NCBI GenBank assembly: GCA_019925795.1
Contig: CM034312.1
Location: 81,719,528-81,783,527 of the forward strand
Length of the DNA stretch: 64,000 nucleotides
Reading direction: 5' to 3'
Origin: Dendrobium chrysotoxum
Taxonomy: Eukaryota > Streptophyta > Magnoliopsida > Asparagales > Orchidaceae
The notes beneath the pieces were generated by a model. It was not told the DNA's origin and did no database searches. It saw only the letters and a program-made list of their open reading frames with translations. Below, in pieces: positions 58,473 through 64,000 of this stretch. Both the position numbers and the translations under genes were made by a program. Position 1 is the stretch's first letter, and each line of letters begins with the position of its first letter.

Positions 58473-59235
58473 GTACTTATTTATGTGTATTAAATCTTTC
58501 TAACTTAAAAGTTTTCCAGGTCTTTTAAGTTGTATGTTTTTCTAATTTTCTTTGTGAAATTCAGCCTTCTTTGATGTTTATTATCCTAAAGCTTGCTTGG
58601 AGTTCGAAGGTATTATGTGTACTAACCTGTCACTGACGGTGGACTAGACAACAGACCTAAAGCCACATCTAAGATGTTTGCGTAGGCATGCAAATGAATT
58701 TGGTTGTCAAATACAGTACATCACAGCTAATTATTTTGATCATGACCCTTTGTTGATGATTGAATCTACATGGAGGCTTTCAAGAAATCAAGTCGAACTA
58801 TCCAGCATTAAAAATTTCCCCTATATTGGCCTATTCTATGATCTTAATAGCAATGAAAATCATTGCTAATCTTCCTTGTTCAGTCAGGAGTGCATTCGGA
58901 CCACAACGGGAAGGACCAGCTTTTAATAATGTATTTGCCAATTTGAAATGGAGTCAAGAGAAGTTGATAGGGGTGTCTAAATGATTGCCATCACGATACA
59001 TTCATTTCATTATAATTCTCTCTACCTCCTTGGGAGGGAATTTGATGAATAGACTAAAGACTTGATGGGACTAGTCAATGAAGAAGATAACATCCACAGT
59101 GGCATGCATGTGAGTTTTCTTGATGGCATTGCTATTGAGTTTAAACCCATCAATGTTAAACATCTTCCTTGCGGTCAACCTGAAATACTAGGCACGAAAC
59201 CTCCTATAGTCCTATATAGCTACTTGGTTTTGGAA
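58473..59235. other. Continuing intron of the At5g03900-like gene
   Basis: Follows the donor TG/GTACTT at 58473. Several ORFs of 60-90 codons (58304-58528, 58678-58869, 59062-59334) resemble no protein and are not consistent with the missing exon. Confidence 0.4.
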
Positions 59236-59240
59236 TATTA
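59236..59240. repeat. Target-site duplication TATTA (left)
   Basis: Pairs with 59866-59870. Confidence 0.75.
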
Positions 59241-59865
59241 TGATGGACCGGCTGAGCCGGTCCAGCCAATCAACCCGCCCAATAAGGGGGGCCGGTCTAG
59301 CTGGCGGGTGGAAGAGCCATGTGGCCCCCACTAGTGTGGGCAGTGGTGGGCTAGGAGAGAGGGGGGCTCAAAGGGGATTAATTCTATTTTTAATTATTTA
59401 TCATAGAAAATCAAAATTGGGAGGGAATTAGGGAGGTTTATTTAGGGAAAGATGGCTGATTTGAATTTAGATTTGGGAGGAAATTAGGAAGGTTTATTTA
59501 GGGAAAGAAGGCTGGTTTGAATTTAGTCTTGGGTGGGAATTATGAAGGTTTATTTAGGGAAAGATGACTAATTTGAATTTAGATCGGTAGAGAATTAGAA
59601 AGGTTTATTTAGGATTAATTAGATTATTTTATTTTCATTATGGGATTATGTTTTTTGCAGGAGTTTTTTGTGGAGTTGTTCCTAGCGGTGCCAAGGGTTT
59701 GTGGAGAGTCGATACACCTCTTGAATAGTATATTAACTTGTATCTTGGTTTGTTGTGCCTATATCAATAAAATTAGCCTGTAATCTCATTCTTTCTCACT
59801 GATTTCTGCTTCGTTTGCTCTTCGTTATTGTTATTTTTGGTTGTGTCGAGATCGGATTCCTATCA
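59241..59865 (+). mobile_element. Solo LTR (625 bp)
   Basis: Begins TGATGGACCGGC and ends GGATTCCTATCA, flanked by a perfect TATTA duplication. An AATAAA at about 59767 near the right end suggests plus orientation. GAAGGTTTATTTAGGGAAAG-type units of 56-57 bp repeat about 3.5 times at 59410-59615. No internal retroelement sequence is attached, so it is a solo LTR. Confidence 0.8.
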
Positions 59866-59870
59866 TATTA
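59866..59870. repeat. Target-site duplication TATTA (right)
   Basis: Pairs with 59236-59240. Confidence 0.75.
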
Positions 59871-61660
59871 GTTCCCAATGATTTCATCCAATTTAATGGG
59901 TTCCTCATTTTTAATGAGACTGGTCTGTTTTTTTGGACATCCTGTCATTTTCATATGACGATCTTGACTTCCCAAGAAAATCCATAATTATGCTATGTGA
60001 CATTAAGCATGATGATATAGCTAAATGTTAGGACATTGAAATTGGAAATCCTTCTGGTTTAGAACGTTGTCAGAATAGTAAAAGAAATGGTTAGTTGTCT
60101 TGCATTAGCTTTTATCTCATTCTTGTGACTTGGCACATTTTGATTCCCCGCTAAGGATACTACAAACATTTTGCCTGACCATTGGCATGTAATCCTGACG
60201 TGTCAGATTGTTATAATTGCATTTAAGCTGTTCTTTGGCCTAACTAATTGACCTAAGAGCACAAAATGGTGATGATGATAATGTAGCTAAATAGATCTTT
60301 CTGAATGAGGACCTGTATGTTATTTCGACCTATAATCTCTAATGATCGTTGGCAAAATGCTGAAGTAGCAGATATCTATGTGTAAATTTGAGTCATATTC
60401 AGTGGTCATAGAAAGTATGAATTGAGATTAACAATGTCTCGAAGAATGCACATAGTAAGAGAGAGAGAGTATGATGCAAAGTGTCTTAGACTAAGATTTA
60501 TTAATGCAAACTTAAGATCGAGTGAACAAAAGATCAAAATTTGTATTACATCCAATTTTAGACAGGAAAAATCTCTTTTGATGCAAATTAGGAAACACAT
60601 AAAACTCACTTCAAATGATATTGTGACAATCTAAAATTTAACTCCATAAAATTTAAATCTTTAACAAGAAATTCTGAGAGTGAAATAAAATCATGCAATG
60701 ATTAGTATTCACCCCACATAAGAAAAACTGTATTATAGTAAATTTGACCAAATCTCAATCTTATTGTCATCAAAGCTTGATTCACAATCGAAGAGTTTGC
60801 ATCCCATGGGCACACAAGCTTGTGAGGAATAAATTTTTTTGTCAAGCCAAGGATAAATTTATATGCCTAGAAACCTTTTATTTATAATTAAAACTCGACC
60901 ATAGTTGGTAGCTTCTTGGAATTTAGCCTAAAACATTAAAACAAAAAATTTTCATCCATAAAATAGCAAAAGCAACCACTCTTGGATCTAAATAACAAGC
61001 TTCGAATTTTCCAAATCCTCATTCAACCACTTTCCAGTCTTCAGAAGGAAAGCTAAAGCCCAACTATAGTGCTGCATACAAAGATGTGATAGAAGTTTCA
61101 GCGTGTGCTATGGTAATAAAGTTGCTAGCCAAGAGATGCAAATTTATGTTAGGAACTGATCCTGAATTGACCCAAAAATCATCAAATCAAACTTAACCCG
61201 ACCTAGCATTATAGGGAAATAATTTAAATTGTGTTGAGTTAGTGCTAATCCAACTCAAAATAGACACAATTACCCAATTTGGACATGAAGGAAAGTTATA
61301 TGATTTTTTCATGAAAAAGAAGAATCAAATAGTTGAGTCATTTTTTTCAATTTGACTTGAACCTCTCATTAAATCCCAAATCTATCATGATTTTTTTATC
61401 GAGTTACGTAAAATGACCCAAATCCGGCACAAATTTTAACGAAAAATTTTTATGTCGAGTTTTTGTTTTGGCTCAAATATTGACACCCCTTCAAATCCCT
61501 ATAACTAATCATTTCTATTGCTCATGAGAGATCACTCTAGATTGAGATGGTTGTTCAAGCTCAATTTTAGGCTCAAATTTAATGTTTATATTTATATTCA
61601 ATTAAGTGTGAATGGTTGGGGGGATGGAGGCAAAGCCATTTTCCCAAATATGCAACTAGA
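59871..61660. other. Probable intron sequence, old repeats
   Basis: No exon recognised. The text TTGACACCCCT at 61481-61491 with nearby ACCCGACC and GACCCAAATCC phrases looks like one end of a decayed hAT MITE of the 16.3-kb type. Confidence 0.35.
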
Positions 61661-62700
61661 CCCAGCCTACCAATGTTAGAGGGTTTTAAACTAGGACATT
61701 TAGAGAGTATGATTAACAATCATGAGTTGCCTCACCTCAAATATTTCCAGTAGATCGGGGTGGGAATGTGCTGTGAAGACGTGCTTTTGAGATTAGCTTT
61801 AACTTATTTACTGGTAGAGAGCTAACCAGATCAATTTCACTTAATAGTTTATAGGCACATATCAAGGTTGCTTGTGACTCAGTGGTTTTAGACATGACTA
61901 ACAAGTGCTCAAAGGCATGACATGACTGTTGGTTATTCACAAATTTTACTTTGACTCGATAAATCATATTCTAAGACACAAGATTTTGGTTTTGTGGTTT
62001 TAATTGGTGAATTTAATTTTATCAGTGAGCTTGCTAACGTGATTGGCTTGATTTAAAGTTGGGTTAGGGCTTGCATCCATCATAAGATTCAAGTTTTAGT
62101 TTAATGTGTTTTTGGGCTTCACACTAGTCTGATTAATTTGTTTAGGGCTTACATTTATTGGAAGACTCATGAATTACATATTCCTAGTGGGCTTGATTTC
62201 TTTATGATAATCCTGATTAATGGGGTTGAACGGGGCTTGGATTCCACCAATTAAAAGTCCCAAAAGTGAGACTTGAAATCTTGATAATAAGGGAAGCCTA
62301 CTAATGGGTCTTACAGCCTTACGTTAGTGGTAAGATGACCCAAGTAATTAGTTTGAGGGCCTTGTTGATTTTATGCTAGCTCTATTAATTGGGTTGTGGC
62401 TTATATCTATTAGAAGGCTATAAGTGAGACTCACCATCTTCGGGGCAAAGGAAGCCCAATGATTGGTCGTACGACCTTACCCCACAGGTAAGGTGATTGA
62501 AGTAATCAAATTGGTTTATTTTTTAGTTGGATGTAGTGCTCATTTTAACATGTATATTAAGACAATGACTTATTAAAGCCCTTGGATCAACTGGGCGATT
62601 AGAAGACTGAACTTAGGTCCTTAACCCATCAAATAGATCAATTGAGTCGAGATTGAATTAATTTGTTTCAAAATCTTGGAGTTACTAAAATAAAATGTTT
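61661..62700. repeat. Imperfect long tandem repetition (~160 bp)
   Basis: GGGAAGCC(T/C)A...GG(T/C)(C/A)TTAC...GTAAG(A/G)TGA...AAGTAAT recurs at about 62290-62355 and 62450-62515. GGGCTT(G/A)(C/A)AT and TTGATTT phrases recur upstream from 62040. Units are strongly diverged. Confidence 0.45.
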
Positions 62701-63315
62701 TTGTGGGAGACACTTGGGTGATTTATTAGCCTTAGAAGAAGAAGATTGTCGTCTTGTGTCACTACAAGGATCTATTGGAACCCTTTGGTTGAGCTAATAT
62801 CTTTTAGCATTCGGGAGTGTCTTATGACCTTTCTTGTGCTAGGTTTAATTATGGTATCTATTGCTCTTAGTTTACAAAGTTTGCAACTTTCATTTGACAA
62901 CTCTAGGATGTTGAAGTTTTTTCTTGGAATGAGCTATGCATAATGGAACTTTCATTTCTTGGGCTTGTTTCCATCTCGTGATCAGGTGAAAGAGGCTTAA
63001 TTTTTTTCAGCGCGCTACTAAATTTTGAGGGAACTACTAAATATTGCCAAGCCTGATTATTATTTGATGAAACTAATGCCATGCTAATGTATAATTAGCA
63101 TTCAGATTTGAGGTTTATTCAAAAGTAATAGGTTGAAATAGGAAATGTTTCTCAATGTAATTGAACGCTATAATTATTAGTCCTTTATTATTGAATTTTG
63201 GAAGGGTAGCAATTGTTAGTGAAAGATAGAAAATACGATAAAATATTTATGCCGCCTAGTTATCGCGTATGTATAAAAAAATTAGCATGCAGCTCTTCTA
63301 GCTATTTTATATTTA
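62701..63315. other. Spacer without recognised feature
   Basis: A 65-codon plus-strand ORF (62746-62943) is hydrophobic in its middle but matches nothing I recognise. Confidence 0.3.
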
Positions 63316-63593
63316 GGGTCCGTTTGGGGCTTTTATAATTATTAATAAAAGAAGCCATAGAACTGTTGTGATTTAAGCACTTTTTTTAAGTTGAGGTGGA
63401 TATTATAATTTTTTTTCCCTTTTGAAAATTTGGACAATAACTTTCTCACAACTACTATATTCTAATAGATCTGATTTAAAAAAAAAGTTTCTTTTCACAT
63501 AAATTTTTGAAAAGCAAAATAATAAATAGTAGCCAATAGAAGTGTGTAGCTGTCTAAAAAAATAAAGCTGTGGAAAAATGGCCCCAAACAGAC
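63316..63593. mobile_element. MITE with GTCCGTTTGGGGC ends (278 bp)
   Basis: GGGTCCGTTTGGGGC and GGCCCCAAACAGAC are inverted partners with one or two mismatches. Inside, AGAACTGTTGTGAT and CACAACTACTAT pair loosely. Target duplications are not certain. Confidence 0.6.
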
Positions 63594-63684
63594 TTTTAGT
63601 TGTTTTTGCTAGTTATTGACCAAAGATGTATGCTTAGTCTTTGCATTTGCGAAAGATAACTGTCACCATAATTGCAAACTGTTA

Positions 63685-64000
63685 TGCCGCCAGCCCAGGA
63701 GGGGCCGGCTGGACCGATCCAACCTGGACCGATCCTTTTTTACTCCAGGCGGCCCCACTTGGGGCGGAATCAGGGCAAGGAAGGGGGGGCGAAAGCCCTT
63801 GTGGGCCCAAGCACTTAATGTAATGAGCGTTTAGGAGGGAATTTTGAATTAAGGGGCTGTTTTGGGATTTTGAATTTATTCTTTTGCTTTAATTAGTGGC
63901 TAATGTGAGAATTAGGATTTGATCTTGAGAATTTGGAATCTTCTTGGAGGCGGGGGCTCTAGTCTTCTTGGCTAGAGATTTTGGAGAGTTATTCTTCCTC
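63685..64000 (+). mobile_element. LTR-like sequence cut by the window edge
   Basis: TGCCGCCAGCC followed by GGGGCCGGCTGGACCGATCC resembles the start of the solo LTR at 59241 (GGACCGGCTGAGCCGGTCC), and both share GGAGGGAATT phrases downstream. The other end is outside the window. Confidence 0.4.

Overview
This is a repeat-rich, AT-rich stretch of a flowering-plant nuclear genome: spliced genes with GT-AG introns, a plant P-class PPR gene, a plastid-targeted protein, Ty1/copia and Ty3/gypsy-type LTR elements, hAT- and Tourist-like MITEs, a CACTA end, a tRNA-derived SINE and a 5S-rRNA-derived short LTR. The first gene is an alpha-carbonic-anhydrase-like protein with a His-to-Gln change at a zinc ligand. 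From memory, yam dioscorins carry this kind of change, so Dioscorea or a related monocot is a plausible but unproven host.

Layout. (1) 0.5-4.6 kb, minus strand: a six-exon alpha-CA/dioscorin-like gene (268 aa) with three Tourist-like MITEs in its introns. (2) 5.5-12.35 kb: a complete LTR retrotransposon with a perfect 5-bp target-site duplication (ATCAT). It codes only for a decayed gag and has a 30-bp minisatellite in its LTRs and several tandem blocks inside, so it looks non-autonomous (TR-GAG-like, Tat-type gag). (3) 12.4-37 kb: no intact gene seen. It holds a 684-bp and a 539-bp hAT-type MITE, a ten-unit ~172-bp AT-rich array, a CACTA terminus next to a 32-bp minisatellite, a 1.4-kb block present twice, a cluster of hairpin MITEs, a Cassandra-like 5S-derived LTR and a SINE. 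(4) 37.86-38.18 kb, plus: a 104-aa MGNC-type small protein. (5) 41.63-46.08 kb, minus: a young Ty1/copia element with 182-bp LTRs, an initiator-tRNA-Met PBS, and gag-pol broken by three stops and one frameshift. (6) 47.36-49.72 kb, minus: an intronless 786-aa PPR protein resembling Arabidopsis At3g18020. (7) 52.17 kb to beyond the window, plus: the first four coding exons of an At5g03900-like plastid protein, with a 5.3-kb first intron. A solo LTR with TATTA duplications lies at 59.24-59.87 kb and another LTR-like sequence runs off the right edge.

The four host genes do not form a pathway; they are separate units in a transposon landscape. The most distinctive signals are the altered active site of the CA-like protein, the gag-only element with repeat-bearing LTRs, and premature stops in both retroelements that mostly fit C-to-T decay. 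Every family name here is from recognition by eye; no search was run.
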